The position numbers and the translations under genes are program-made. This document shows positions 16,629-25,757 of a stretch of DNA of 64,000 nucleotides, piece by piece (the stretch's first letter is position 1; each line of letters starts with the position of its first letter). The notes beneath the pieces were generated by a model that saw nothing but the letters and a program-made list of their open reading frames with translations, searched no databases and was not told the DNA's origin. This stretch comes from Cyanobium sp. FACHB-13342 (GTDB lineage: Bacteria > Cyanobacteriota > Cyanobacteriia > PCC-6307 > Cyanobiaceae), in contig NZ_JACJRT010000008.1 in the NCBI RefSeq assembly GCF_014697415.1, forward strand, positions 248,001 to 312,000, in the 5' to 3' direction.

Positions 16629-18587
16629 TTGACTGTCCAATCCACGAAGGCCTCCGTGGCCATTGGTGGTTCAGGACGCCAACAGATCATCCCCCTGCGG
16701 CAGCTGCAGTTGCTCTGCCCCCTGCCAGGCCTGGCCACCGTGCCCCAGCGGGTTAGCCAGCCCCCCTGGGGCATCAACGAGGCCAGCCTGGCGGCAGCGC
16801 TGCCACCCCGGCGCGATTTTGGTGCGGCCTGGCTGTTGCTTCAGGACGACGGTGCTGCCCTGCCCCTGGACCAGTGGGTCGAACTGGTGTGTTCCCAGCG
16901 CGACGGTCTGGCGGTTGCCGCCTGTTGGCTCTGGTGCCAGGGGCCCCAGACCCTGTTTCGCCTGCGTCAGGGACTGGTTCAGCCCCGCAGTCGCGACGAC
17001 CTGAGACGGCTGCGGCGTGAGCGGCGCCACCAGATGCTCCACGTCCAGGCGGAACAGCGATGGCATCAACTGCTGCGAGCACGGGCCAAGCTCGATCCCC
17101 AGTTCCTCGATCCGGAGCAGCAGCAGCAACTGGAGGTGTTGCTGGCTTGGGCCGCTGGTGACTGTGACACCCCCTTGCCCTTGCCCCTGCGGCAGGCCCT
17201 GCAGGCTGCCGATTGCAGCCCCGATACTGGCTCCATCCGCCACTTGCTGGTGGATCTGGGGCAATGGGAAGCCCACCATCTGCCGTCCCTCCGTGCCACC
17301 ACCTGGGAGCAGGGCTTCTCCGCCGCGTTGCTCGCGGAGGCCGATCGCCTGGTGGCGGCTGCCGAGCAGGAGCAGCCGGGCGATGCCACCCGCCTCGACC
17401 TCACGGCCCAGCGCAGCGTCACCATCGACGATGCGGACACCTGCGATATCGACGACGGCCTCGCCCTCGAAACCACGCCCTCAGGCCAGCAGCGGATCTG
17501 GATCCACGTGGCGGATCCGGGGCGCCTGATCCCCGTGGATTCACCGCTCGATCTGGAAGCGCGCCGACGGGGCACCAGCTTGTACCTGGCCAGGGGCATC
17601 CTGCCGATGTTTCCCGAGGCCCTGGCGACCGGGCCGATGAGCCTGCGGGCGGGGCAGCGCAGCGCCGCCTGGAGCGTCTGGGTGGAGCTGGATGGGGCTG
17701 GCGCCATTGCCGCCTCGGGCCTCCAGCGCAGCTGGGTGTCGCCCACCTATCGGCTCTCCTACGCCGATGCCGATGAGTTGATTGATCTGGCACCCCCCCA
17801 GGAGCGCGACCTCGCCGATCTCCACGTCCTGCTGGAACGCCGCCGCCAGTGGAGGGTGCAGCAGGGCGCCCTGCTGTTGGACCAGCCGGAAGGGCGGATT
17901 CGCGCCGACGGCGATCAGGCGCTGCTGGAGATCACCGAGCCAAGTCCGTCCCGGTTGCTGGTGGCTGAGGCCATGATCCTGGCGGGAGCTGCCGTGGCAA
18001 CTTTTGGGAGGGAGCAGGGCCTTGCCTTGCCCTACCGCAGCCAGTTGCCAGCAACCCTGCCGCCGGAAAGCGAACTGACCGCCTTGCCTGAGGGGCCCGT
18101 GCGTCATGCGGCGATCAAACGCTGTCTGAGCCGGGGGCACACCGGTACCGAACCCAGTGGCCACTTCAGCCTCGGGCTGCCTGCCTATGTGCAGGCCACC
18201 TCACCCATTCGTCGCTACGCAGATCTGGTGGTGCAGCGCCAGCTGCTGGCCGTGCAGCAGCACACCCCACCGTTGGCCGCCGAGGCCCTTCAGGATCTCC
18301 TGACTCAGCTTGATGGGGCTATCCGCCAGGGCATCCAGATCAGCCGCGAGGATCAGCGCCACTGGCAACAGGTGTGGTTCCACGACCACCGCCAGGAGCA
18401 CTGGGCTGGCCTGTTCCTCCGTTGGTTGCGTCCCCAGGACCGATTGGGCCTGGTGCATGTGGACGCCCTGGGCCTGGATCTGGCGGCCGAGTGTCCCGCC
18501 GGATCCCAGCCCGGGGATGGACTCTTGCTGCGAGTGCAGCTGGTGGATCCCCTGCGGGACCAGCTGCGGTTGCTGGCCACCGGCTAG
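16629..18587 (+). CDS. RNase II family (RNB domain) exoribonuclease
   Basis: A protein of at least 652 residues with a full RNB catalytic domain. The Mg-binding aspartates are in 'TIDDADTCDIDDGLAL' (residues ~260-275), followed by 'IWIHVADPGRLIPVDSPLD', 'ARRRGTSLYLARGILPMFP' and 'YVQATSPIRRYADLVVQRQL'. A short S1-like tail closes the protein. It should be a processive 3'-5' exoribonuclease like cyanobacterial RNase II/R. The first canonical start in frame is TTG at 16629, but the upstream in-frame sequence 'FQPGDLVGLSDERGPQVAVV' reads like the family's missing N-terminal beta strand. A CTG at 16554, preceded 8 nt upstream by 'gagg', is a candidate start. The stop overlaps the convergent FAD oxidoreductase gene by 4 nt. 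Confidence 0.9.
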   Translation: MTVQSTKASVAIGGSGRQQIIPLRQLQLLCPLPGLATVPQRVSQPPWGINEASLAAALPPRRDFGAAWLLLQDDGAALPLDQWVELVCSQRDGLAVAACWLWCQGPQTLFRLRQGLVQPRSRDDLRRLRRERRHQMLHVQAEQRWHQLLRARAKLDPQFLDPEQQQQLEVLLAWAAGDCDTPLPLPLRQALQAADCSPDTGSIRHLLVDLGQWEAHHLPSLRATTWEQGFSAALLAEADRLVAAAEQEQPGDATRLDLTAQRSVTIDDADTCDIDDGLALETTPSGQQRIWIHVADPGRLIPVDSPLDLEARRRGTSLYLARGILPMFPEALATGPMSLRAGQRSAAWSVWVELDGAGAIAASGLQRSWVSPTYRLSYADADELIDLAPPQERDLADLHVLLERRRQWRVQQGALLLDQPEGRIRADGDQALLEITEPSPSRLLVAEAMILAGAAVATFGREQGLALPYRSQLPATLPPESELTALPEGPVRHAAIKRCLSRGHTGTEPSGHFSLGLPAYVQATSPIRRYADLVVQRQLLAVQQHTPPLAAEALQDLLTQLDGAIRQGIQISREDQRHWQQVWFHDHRQEHWAGLFLRWLRPQDRLGLVHVDALGLDLAAECPAGSQPGDGLLLRVQLVDPLRDQLRLLATG

Positions 18588-20443
18588 TCAGGGGCCAGCC
18601 GGGATGCCCGCAACCAAGGCCCCCAGGGATTCGCACAGCCGATCAGGCGGGCCGATGTCGGCCGCTCCAGGTCCTGGAGCCAGCGGTTGAGCCCGGGTTC
18701 GAGAGTGATCAGGGGCCAGGTGTGGGCCTCGGTTCCGCTGGCATCGACTGCCGGCCCGGGGGCGACCGTGATCTGGAAGCCACCCTGGCCATCGGGCGCG
18801 ACCATGCCGGACCAGAGGGTCTCGAGCCGCTCCGCATGGCTCCTACGGGGGTCAACGGGACGGGCAAAGCTCTGGGCCAGTTGGCCATGGGCCTCCACCA
18901 GATCGGGGGCATCCAGCAGCTGCAGCTGGCGGTCGGCCCAGTCCTCGGCGTCCCACGGGGTGTCCCAGAGCGGCACCACCGCTGCCGGTGCCCAGGCATC
19001 GCCGATCAGCTGTTCCTGCAGGGTCCGCACCGGCAGGTCCGCTGGCAGCACGTTGTGCCGTACCGCCAGCGCCGCCGCGGCACCGGCGGCCTGGCCGATG
19101 TTGAAGATCAAGGGCTGCAGCCGGGTGGCGCCGTTGGCCATGTGGCTGACGCTGAGGCACTTCTCGGCAGCGAGCAGGTTGTCACAGCCGTTGCTGAGCA
19201 GGGCCCGGTAGGGAATGGTGAATGGCGTCCCACTCCAGCGGCCGCCCCAGCGGATGCTTTTGGGGGCGAGTGGCCAATCGGGGCCGGGATAGTGGTGGTC
19301 GTTGGCATAGTTGCCCACCGCCACCGACTCGACCTGGCCGTTCTCGTTGAGGGGCAGCGGTGCCTGGGATTCACCTGGCCCCAGGGGCAGGAGGTGCTGT
19401 TCCAGCACCACCGTGCGCCCCGCCAAACGACGCCCCTCCCGCCAGTAGGGCATCAGGGCCAGAGCTGACGGCCCCTCGAGGGCCGAACGCCCCCCGCTGC
19501 TCACCCCGGGCAGGGGGAAGCAGGCCGCCGGCCGGAGCCATCCCCCGGAGGCTGCTTGCAACGCTGTACTGAAGGCCTGGCTGTGGGCCTGCATGGCCGC
19601 GCCGATCGGGCCGTCAGGCGCCTGGGGCTCCAGAAGCTCCAGGCCTGATCCATGCCAATCGTTGCCGCCGAGGGGCCAGTTGAGCATCACCAACCCCCCC
19701 GGCAACCTGCCGTAGCTGATGGTGCGCTCCAGCCCGAAGGCCTCGGTAGCGGTCCCAAACGGCGCCGCCAGCCGGGGTGTCTCCCCCATGGGCAGCGAGC
19801 CGGGTGTCGCACCGGATGGCAATTGGCCCATGGCCACCCAGGTGGGCGACTGGAGCGGATGCTCCCGAAAAAAAGGATCTTTCTCGAGCCTTGCTTGGGC
19901 TGGGGCACTGGGCTCCTGCCACTGTTCCTGGGCCTCCCAGCCTTGGCGGTAGGGAGCGGCGCCATGGGCCAGAAGCTCACCGCGGTCGCTGCCGTCAATG
20001 ACCACCGTGGCTCGGATCTGCAGCACCTCACCCCGATGCTCCACGTCGATGGCGTCAAGGCGCTGACCCTGGCGGTGGACCGCCTTCAACACCACGCCGT
20101 CGAGCCATTGCAGGGTTCGCTGGCCCTTGCACCAGTCCCGCAGGATTGCCTCGGCCGTCGCGGGTCGATAGCCAAAGCAGCTCACCCAGTTGTGGTCGAG
20201 GCCTTCCGGTTCGCGCCGCTGCAGCTCCCGCAGGAACGCGCCCCAGAGGCCCGTCTGCCAGGGGGAGAGCTCATTTCCATCGGGGGCGCAGACCCCGGCC
20301 GCACTCACCATGCCCCCCAGCCAGGGGCCCGGGGTGAGCAACAAAACGTTGGCTCCGCTTCGGGCCGCTTGCAGCGCGGCCGCCACCCCGCCGGTGCCGC
20401 CGCCCCAAACCACCACCTCGACCTGTTCGTGCCTGATCGCCAT
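18584..20443 (-). CDS. FAD-dependent oxidoreductase (FAD_oxidored type)
   Basis: A protein of about 619 residues. The N-terminus is a dinucleotide-binding fold, 'VEVVVWGGGTGGVAAALQAA' then 'LLLTPGPWLGGMVSAAGV', typical of the FAD_oxidored family often annotated as FAD-dependent oxidoreductase or xanthan lyase-like. The C-terminal half has 'TPFTIPYRALLSNGCDNLLA' and 'HMANGATRLQPLIFNIGQAA', the FAD-closing motif of the same family. No signal peptide is visible. The substrate is unknown. I prefer the ATG at 20443 because the family begins just before the FAD strand; an ATG at 20452 is also possible. It is divergent from metG and overlaps the RNase gene at its 3' end. Confidence 0.85.
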   Translation of the reverse strand: MAIRHEQVEVVVWGGGTGGVAAALQAARSGANVLLLTPGPWLGGMVSAAGVCAPDGNELSPWQTGLWGAFLRELQRREPEGLDHNWVSCFGYRPATAEAILRDWCKGQRTLQWLDGVVLKAVHRQGQRLDAIDVEHRGEVLQIRATVVIDGSDRGELLAHGAAPYRQGWEAQEQWQEPSAPAQARLEKDPFFREHPLQSPTWVAMGQLPSGATPGSLPMGETPRLAAPFGTATEAFGLERTISYGRLPGGLVMLNWPLGGNDWHGSGLELLEPQAPDGPIGAAMQAHSQAFSTALQAASGGWLRPAACFPLPGVSSGGRSALEGPSALALMPYWREGRRLAGRTVVLEQHLLPLGPGESQAPLPLNENGQVESVAVGNYANDHHYPGPDWPLAPKSIRWGGRWSGTPFTIPYRALLSNGCDNLLAAEKCLSVSHMANGATRLQPLIFNIGQAAGAAAALAVRHNVLPADLPVRTLQEQLIGDAWAPAAVVPLWDTPWDAEDWADRQLQLLDAPDLVEAHGQLAQSFARPVDPRRSHAERLETLWSGMVAPDGQGGFQITVAPGPAVDASGTEAHTWPLITLEPGLNRWLQDLERPTSARLIGCANPWGPWLRASRLAPD

Positions 20444-20525
20444 GGCTAGCAAGGGTCAAGGACTGGCTCCCCAGCGTGTCAGGGTGGGCCCCGGTCCAGG
20501 CGCCGCGTGCCCCCCTCCCGGCTGC

Positions 20526-22094
20526 ATGTCTTACACCCTCACCACTCCGCTCTACTACGTCAACGACCGGGCCCATCTCGGCAGCGCCTACACCACGCTC
20601 GCCTGTGACACCATCGCCCGCTTTCAGCGCCTGAAGGGGGAGCAGGTGGTGTTCATCACGGGCTGCGATGAGCACGGCCAGAAGATTCAGCGCACCGCCG
20701 AAGCTGCGGGGCTCACACCCCAGGCCCACTGCGATGGGGTGAGCGAGGGCTACCGGTCGTTGTGGAACCGCTGGCAGATCAGCCATGACCGCTTCATTCG
20801 CACCACGGACCCGCGGCACCGTCAGCTGGTCGAGCAGTTTTTTGCCAAGGTTGAGGCCAATGGGGATGTGGTGGAGGGCCGCCAGCAGGGCTGGTACTGC
20901 GTGGCCTGCGAAGAGTTCAAGGACGATGCGCCGGGGAGTGAAGACCCGGAATGCGGCATCCACCGCAAGCCGCTGGAATGGCGCGATGAGGTGAACCTGT
21001 TCTTTCGCCTCTCGCGCTATCAGAGCCAGATCGAGGCCTTGATCCGGCGCCCGGGCTTCATTGCACCGTCTAGCCGACAGAAGGAAGTGGAAAATTTCGT
21101 GGCCCAGGGGCTGCGCGACTTTTCCATCTCCCGTGTGGATCTCCCCTGGGGCATTCCAGTTCCAGGCCATGCAGGCCACACGTTCTATGTGTGGTTTGAT
21201 GCCCTGCTGGGCTATCTCTCGGCCCTGCTGACCCAGGACGATCCTGTCGACCTGGATCTGATCCTGGAGCGCGGTTGGCCCGCCCAGCTGCATGTGATCG
21301 GCAAGGACATTCTGCGCTTTCACGCCGTGTACTGGCCCGCCATGCTCCTGTCGGCTGGCCTGCCCCTACCCGAGCGGGTGTTTGGCCACGGCTTCCTGAC
21401 GCGAGAGGGCCAGAAGATGGGCAAATCCCTCGGCAACGTCCTGGATCCGGATGTGCTGCTGGAACGCTGCGGCCGGGATGCGGTGCGTTGGTATTTGCTG
21501 CGGGATATTCCCTTCGGTGATGACGGCGATTTTCAGCAGCAACGGTTCATCGATCTGGTCAACAACGACCTGGCCAACACGATTGGCAACCTGCTCAATC
21601 GCACCTCCTCGATGGCGCGGCGCTGGTTCGCTGATGCCGTGCCGCCAGCCGGCAGCGCCATGCAACCGGACCACCCCCTGGCGGTTGCGGCCCAGAGCGC
21701 CGGCCAGACGGTGTCCGATGCCCTGGAATCCCTTGATTTCCGCACCGCCGCGGAGGCTGCCCTGCAGCTGGCCACGAGCGCCAACGGCTTCCTCAATGAC
21801 CAGGCTCCGTGGAAACGGATGAAACAGGCCGGTGAGGAGGCCCAGGTGGCGGCTGATCTCTATGCGGTGTTGGAGGCCACCCGCTGGGTTGCCGTGTTGC
21901 TGGCTCCGTTGGTGCCCGAGCTGTCCGGGCGGATGCTGATCCAGCTCGGTCAGCCACCGTTTGACAGTGAGCACGCCCATGGCGTCCCCTCCGCCTGGCG
22001 GGACGCCCAACGCTGGGGCTTCCTGGCCCCGGGCCTCCCCTTGATCGAACCCCAGCCGGTGATGCAGCGGCTTGAGTTGGAGGCGCCCCTGTGA
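20526..22094 (+). CDS. metG: Methionine-tRNA ligase
   Basis: A 522-residue class I synthetase. The ATP motif (HIGH equivalent) is in 'PLYYVNDRAHLGSAYTT' at the very N-terminus, and the second ATP motif (KMSKS equivalent) is 'GQKMGKSLGNVLDPD'. A cysteine-bearing connective region 'WYCVACEEFKDDAPGSEDPE' followed by 'CGIH' corresponds to the knuckle. It ends after the anticodon-binding helix bundle with no C-terminal EMAP-like dimerisation domain, as in short bacterial forms. The ATG at 20526 gives the conserved start 'MSYTLTTPLYYVND'. The stop overlaps lptC (GTGA), so the two are probably translationally coupled. Confidence 0.97.
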   Translation: MSYTLTTPLYYVNDRAHLGSAYTTLACDTIARFQRLKGEQVVFITGCDEHGQKIQRTAEAAGLTPQAHCDGVSEGYRSLWNRWQISHDRFIRTTDPRHRQLVEQFFAKVEANGDVVEGRQQGWYCVACEEFKDDAPGSEDPECGIHRKPLEWRDEVNLFFRLSRYQSQIEALIRRPGFIAPSSRQKEVENFVAQGLRDFSISRVDLPWGIPVPGHAGHTFYVWFDALLGYLSALLTQDDPVDLDLILERGWPAQLHVIGKDILRFHAVYWPAMLLSAGLPLPERVFGHGFLTREGQKMGKSLGNVLDPDVLLERCGRDAVRWYLLRDIPFGDDGDFQQQRFIDLVNNDLANTIGNLLNRTSSMARRWFADAVPPAGSAMQPDHPLAVAAQSAGQTVSDALESLDFRTAAEAALQLATSANGFLNDQAPWKRMKQAGEEAQVAADLYAVLEATRWVAVLLAPLVPELSGRMLIQLGQPPFDSEHAHGVPSAWRDAQRWGFLAPGLPLIEPQPVMQRLELEAPL

Positions 22095-23242
22095 TCGGTC
22101 AGCTGCTGCTTGGTCTGGCCTTGGTTCTGGGCCCGCAGCTCCTGGGGGGCTGCCGCGCCCCCGCCCCCAAGGAGGAGCCCGCCCAGCCCTTTGTGTTCCG
22201 CTCGCTCAACCTGCGCCAGAGGGATCCGAGTGGTCGCCCCTTGTGGGAGCTCAGCAGTCCCGAGGCCCGCTATGACCTCAGCCGGCGCGTGGCCCAGGCC
22301 AGGGACCTGAGGGGGGTGATCTACGCCAAGGGCCAACCCCTCTATCGGATCACGGCCAGCAACGGTACGGTGATCAATGACGGCGAAGTCGTGCAGCTGG
22401 AGGGGCCGACCCGGCTCCAGCGGGTGGGGCCGAAGCCGTTGCTGGTGAGTGCGAGTCGGGTGCGCTGGTATCCCAAGCAGGAGCGGATGGAGATCGACCG
22501 CCGTCCCCGGGCGAGCCAGGGTGATCTGCGTCTCACCGCCCAGCGGGCACGGTTTTGGATCCAGCAGGACAAGCTGGAGTTGCTGGGCCGGCCCGTGTTG
22601 GAGCGCACTGGCGTCAGTGGCATGACCCTCACGGTCAGCTCCGCGGATTGGTTCCCCGGAACCGGCCAACTGCTGGGACGTGGTCCGGTTCGGGGCGAGC
22701 GCCGTCTGCCAGGGAAGGGGCTTCAGACCCTCAGCTCACCGGCCCTCACCGGCAACTCCCTCACCCAGGTGATCGACTTGCAATCCCCGGTCCAACTGCT
22801 GGATCCAGGCCGCAAGGCCAGGCTCGATGCCCGCCAGACCCGCATCCAGCTGGCCGACGAACGGATCAGTAGCCCCCACCCCTTCACCGCCCGGCTCGAT
22901 CAATCCCTGTTGACGGGCATCGGCTTCGAGGTCCTGGGGCCCATCCAGACCTTGGTCATTCCCCAGGCCTGTCGACTCAACCAACCCACCGATGCCCTGC
23001 GCGCCGATCGCTGCAGCTGGAACTGGAAGACCAACCAGGTGGAAGCCACTGGCCATGTGGAATTCCGCCGCACCGCCTTTCAACAGGTCACCAAGGCCCA
23101 ACGCCTCACCGGCCTGGTTTCGAAACAGGGGCAGGCGGTGTTCAGCAGTCCCGGGAGTCGGGTTCAAACCCGGATGACCCTGCCGCCGGCCCGGAACCGA
23201 CCCCAGACAAAGGAACGGAAAGCGCCTCCAATTTCCCTCTGA
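22091..23242 (+). CDS. lptC: LPS export protein LptC-like
   Basis: A 383-residue protein starting with GTG within the metG stop. The N-terminus is hydrophobic and ends in a lipobox-like 'LGPQLLGGC', suggesting a lipoprotein anchor where proteobacterial LptC has a transmembrane helix. The mature part is a repeated beta-strand architecture with 'LWELSSPEARYDLSRRVAQA' and later 'RCSWNWKTNQVEATGHVEFR', fitting the LptC/OstA-like jellyroll. It is about twice the length of E. coli LptC, which I believe is normal in cyanobacteria. It would link the LptB2F complex to LptA in LPS transport. The last 101 nt overlap the CCB gene on the opposite strand. Confidence 0.82.
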   Translation: MIGQLLLGLALVLGPQLLGGCRAPAPKEEPAQPFVFRSLNLRQRDPSGRPLWELSSPEARYDLSRRVAQARDLRGVIYAKGQPLYRITASNGTVINDGEVVQLEGPTRLQRVGPKPLLVSASRVRWYPKQERMEIDRRPRASQGDLRLTAQRARFWIQQDKLELLGRPVLERTGVSGMTLTVSSADWFPGTGQLLGRGPVRGERRLPGKGLQTLSSPALTGNSLTQVIDLQSPVQLLDPGRKARLDARQTRIQLADERISSPHPFTARLDQSLLTGIGFEVLGPIQTLVIPQACRLNQPTDALRADRCSWNWKTNQVEATGHVEFRRTAFQQVTKAQRLTGLVSKQGQAVFSSPGSRVQTRMTLPPARNRPQTKERKAPPISL

Positions 23243-23843
23243 TCCGCTGGGACCAGCCCTCGAGCCAGGTGAGATCACTGCGGCTGAAGCAGCGCGGCGA
23301 CCACCCGCCCAGCACCACCAGCCCATCGCGGCCCAGGGGTTGGACCACCACGGCAGGCAAGCCCGGCAGCAGGGAGGAAAATTCTTCCCGCCCTGGGTAC
23401 AGGCGTAAATCCACCAGCGAAATGACACCCCCCTTGTCCTGGGCTCGCTGACAGATGGCTCCGGGAACAAAGGTCCCTTCCGCCAGCAAACCCCGGCGCA
23501 GCAAGCATCGGCCCTGCCAGCTCACCAGCACCACGGCGGCCGCACTCGCCGTCAGCAACATCTGGCTGCCCCAGCCCAGTTCTTCGGCCAGATCGTCCGG
23601 CAGCCCCTCTGCGAGGACCAGGCCCTGGGCGCCCTTCAAATCCACGCGGGCAGCCGTTTCCGGGATGGCGCGTGTCCAGAGCACCCCTACCAACATCAGG
23701 GCCACCGCCAGAAAGCTCGCCAGCACAGCGGCCCGTTCCAGGGACGGATCGGTGCTGGTGGCGGTGGTCTGGTTCAGAACCACCAGGCCCAAAGCGGCCA
23801 CGCCTGACCAGAAACTGACGCGGGCGGGGATGGAGGCGGTCAT
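23142..23843 (-). CDS. Cofactor assembly of complex C subunit B (CCB2/CCB4-like)
   Basis: About 233 residues with two N-terminal hydrophobic segments ('FWSGVAALGLVVLNQTTATS' and 'AAVLASFLAVALMLVGVLW') and a soluble C-terminal half containing 'QGLVLAEGLPDDLAEELGWG' and 'VISLVDLRLYPGREEFSSLL'. This layout fits the CCB2/CCB4 family that attaches haem c' (ci) to cytochrome b6 of the b6f complex. The ATG at 23843 precedes the first hydrophobic segment; a longer frame to 23912 adds a non-conserved leader. Its C-terminal tail lies within the overlap with lptC. The family call is from memory of its sequence style. Confidence 0.72.
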   Translation of the reverse strand: MTASIPARVSFWSGVAALGLVVLNQTTATSTDPSLERAAVLASFLAVALMLVGVLWTRAIPETAARVDLKGAQGLVLAEGLPDDLAEELGWGSQMLLTASAAAVVLVSWQGRCLLRRGLLAEGTFVPGAICQRAQDKGGVISLVDLRLYPGREEFSSLLPGLPAVVVQPLGRDGLVVLGGWSPRCFSRSDLTWLEGWSQRIRGKLEALSVPLSGVGSGPAAGSSGFEPDSRDC

Positions 23844-23911
23844 GGCCGGAGAGCAGGAGGCGACAGCTGGGCCCGCAAGCGGCAAACTAGGGCCAAGCTT
23901 GGCCTGATCCA

Positions 23912-24607
23912 TTGCCGACTTCCCCTCGCGCGACCCGTTGGACTCCCCTTCTGGCGTTGCTGGCTGCCCTGTGTTGCAGCCTCGGCAGCCTGGTTTGTCC
24001 CGCCCCGGCCCTGGCCATCTCCGCTGCTGGCTTACCCGCCGCTGCCCCCCAGGAGCGGGTGCTGGACACGGCTGATGTGCTGAGCAGGGCCGCCCGTGCC
24101 GAACTCGGTAAGACCCTGGAGACGTTCAGTGCCGATCGGGTGGATGCCCACCTGGTCACCGTCAACCGCCTCGACTATGGGTTGAGCCTGCCCGCACTTG
24201 GTGCCGACTTGCTGCAGCGCTGGGCCGATGCAGGGGCAGAGCCCAACCAATTGCTGTTCCTGATCGACAGCCAGACCAACAGCGCCGCTGTGGTGGCCGC
24301 CCCTGCCCTCAGTGCCCAGCTGGACGCCAACCTGCTGCGCAGCACGGCCCGAACCACCATGGCCCAGCCGATCCGTGATGGGGGTCGCTACCGGCAGGGC
24401 AGCCTGGACGCCATGACCCGCCTGCTCACCGTCTTGGAAGGGGGGGAAGATCCGGGGGAGCCAGTCACCGCCGAAGTCGTCACCCAACCCACCAACATTC
24501 CGACCAAGGAAGAAACAGCATCCAGCAACGCGTTCACCTGGGTGGTCGTCCTCTTGGTGCTGGGCACGATCGTGCCGATGCTCACCTGGTGGGTTTTCTC
24601 ACGCTGA
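23912..24607 (+). CDS. TPM-domain protein, Psb32-like
   Basis: A 231-residue protein with an N-terminal signal peptide ('PLLALLAALCCSLGSLVCPA', cleavage near 'ALA'), a lumenal/periplasmic TPM domain ('DTADVLSRAARAELGKTLET' to 'NQLLFLIDSQTNSAAVVAAP') and a C-terminal transmembrane helix 'TWVVVLLVLGTIVPMLTWWV'. This topology matches Psb32-type TPM proteins that aid photosystem II repair; that role is inferred from the family. The only start near the signal peptide is TTG at 23912. pcxA follows after 4 nt, so they form one unit. Confidence 0.82.
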   Translation: MPTSPRATRWTPLLALLAALCCSLGSLVCPAPALAISAAGLPAAAPQERVLDTADVLSRAARAELGKTLETFSADRVDAHLVTVNRLDYGLSLPALGADLLQRWADAGAEPNQLLFLIDSQTNSAAVVAAPALSAQLDANLLRSTARTTMAQPIRDGGRYRQGSLDAMTRLLTVLEGGEDPGEPVTAEVVTQPTNIPTKEETASSNAFTWVVVLLVLGTIVPMLTWWVFSR

Positions 24608-24611
24608 ACCG

Positions 24612-25757
24612 ATGGCACTCACCAACTGGATGGGCGCCTTCGGGCGTGCCCAGGCCCAAGATGTCAGCCATGACCTGGAGCGGGGTTACGAATCCGCCCT
24701 GCTGATCCAGAGCATTGAACTCGAGCACTACAACGATCGCCCCGTTCGCCCCGAGCTGGATCTGCGGATCCCCAGGACCGCCCAGGCCCAGTTGTTGCGC
24801 CGATTCCGCGCTGCCCTCGACGTCTGTCGCCAATCCATCAGCACCGTGGGGCCCCACCGGGGTGAACTGGCTGGCCAGGAGATCCGCCAATTCCAACTGA
24901 TCGAAACGGTGGTGGCCCGCTATGGCGCCAAGCGGGATCCACTTCCGGCCATCAGCCGATCCCCGGAGGTTCTGCCACGCAGCCTGATTGGTGTGGTGGA
25001 TCAGGTGCGGAGGCAGCTGGATCCGGAGGCCGAAGCCAACGTGGTGGCTGGCTTCCGCCGTCGCCGCGACTCCACCTTGGTGTCGCTGCGCATCCTGTTG
25101 CTGTTGATTCTGGTGCCAGTCCTGGTCCAGCAGATCAGTCGCACCTATGTGGTGTCGCCCCTGGTGGATCGTTTTGCACCCGATAACGCCTTCCTCACCT
25201 ATCCCAAGCCCAAATTGGAGGAGAAGGCCGTTGAAAAGCTGCGGGTCTTCCAGGCGGAGATTGAGTTTGACGCCCTGTTGCAGGGCAATCCACTACCCAG
25301 CCGCGAAGAGTTGCAGGCGCAACTCGCCAGTCGGGCCCAGGAGCTCAAGGAGGAGGCCGATCTTGAGAGCACCCATGCCATCAAGAACGTCTTGGCCGAT
25401 CTCGGCGGGCTCGTGGGTTTCGTGTTGGTGTGTGTGTTCGGACGCCGCGATCTTCAAGTGCTGCGTGGCTTTCTCGATGAGCTGGTGTATGGCTTGAGCG
25501 ACAGCGCCAAGGCCTTTGCGATCATCCTGTTCACAGACATCTTTGTGGGGTTTCACAGCCCTGAGGGCTGGACCGTTCTCCTCGATGGTGTGGCCCATCA
25601 CCTGGGGCTTCCCGCTCGCGAGAACTTCATCATGTTGTTCATCGCCACCTTCCCGGTGGTTTTGGCGACCGTGTTCAAGTACTGGATCTTCCGCTATCTC
25701 AACCGGGTCTCCCCTTCGTCGGTGGCCACCTTGCACAACATGAACGGTGGCGGTTGA
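24612..25757 (+). CDS. pcxA: Proton extrusion protein PcxA (CemA family)
   Basis: A 381-residue inner-membrane protein. The N-terminal third is soluble ('QAQDVSHDLERGYESALLIQ'). Then come a hydrophobic helix 'LRILLLLILVPVLVQQI', a loop, and three more membrane segments in the C-terminal half ('NVLADLGGLVGFVLVCVFG', 'SAKAFAIILFTDIFVGFHSP' and 'FIMLFIATFPVVLATVFKY'). The end 'YWIFRYLNRVSPSSVATLHN' is a CemA/PcxA signature. PcxA is required for light-induced proton extrusion and indirectly helps inorganic carbon uptake. It follows the TPM gene by 4 nt and overlaps cobU by 11 nt. Confidence 0.93.
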   Translation: MALTNWMGAFGRAQAQDVSHDLERGYESALLIQSIELEHYNDRPVRPELDLRIPRTAQAQLLRRFRAALDVCRQSISTVGPHRGELAGQEIRQFQLIETVVARYGAKRDPLPAISRSPEVLPRSLIGVVDQVRRQLDPEAEANVVAGFRRRRDSTLVSLRILLLLILVPVLVQQISRTYVVSPLVDRFAPDNAFLTYPKPKLEEKAVEKLRVFQAEIEFDALLQGNPLPSREELQAQLASRAQELKEEADLESTHAIKNVLADLGGLVGFVLVCVFGRRDLQVLRGFLDELVYGLSDSAKAFAIILFTDIFVGFHSPEGWTVLLDGVAHHLGLPARENFIMLFIATFPVVLATVFKYWIFRYLNRVSPSSVATLHNMNGGG

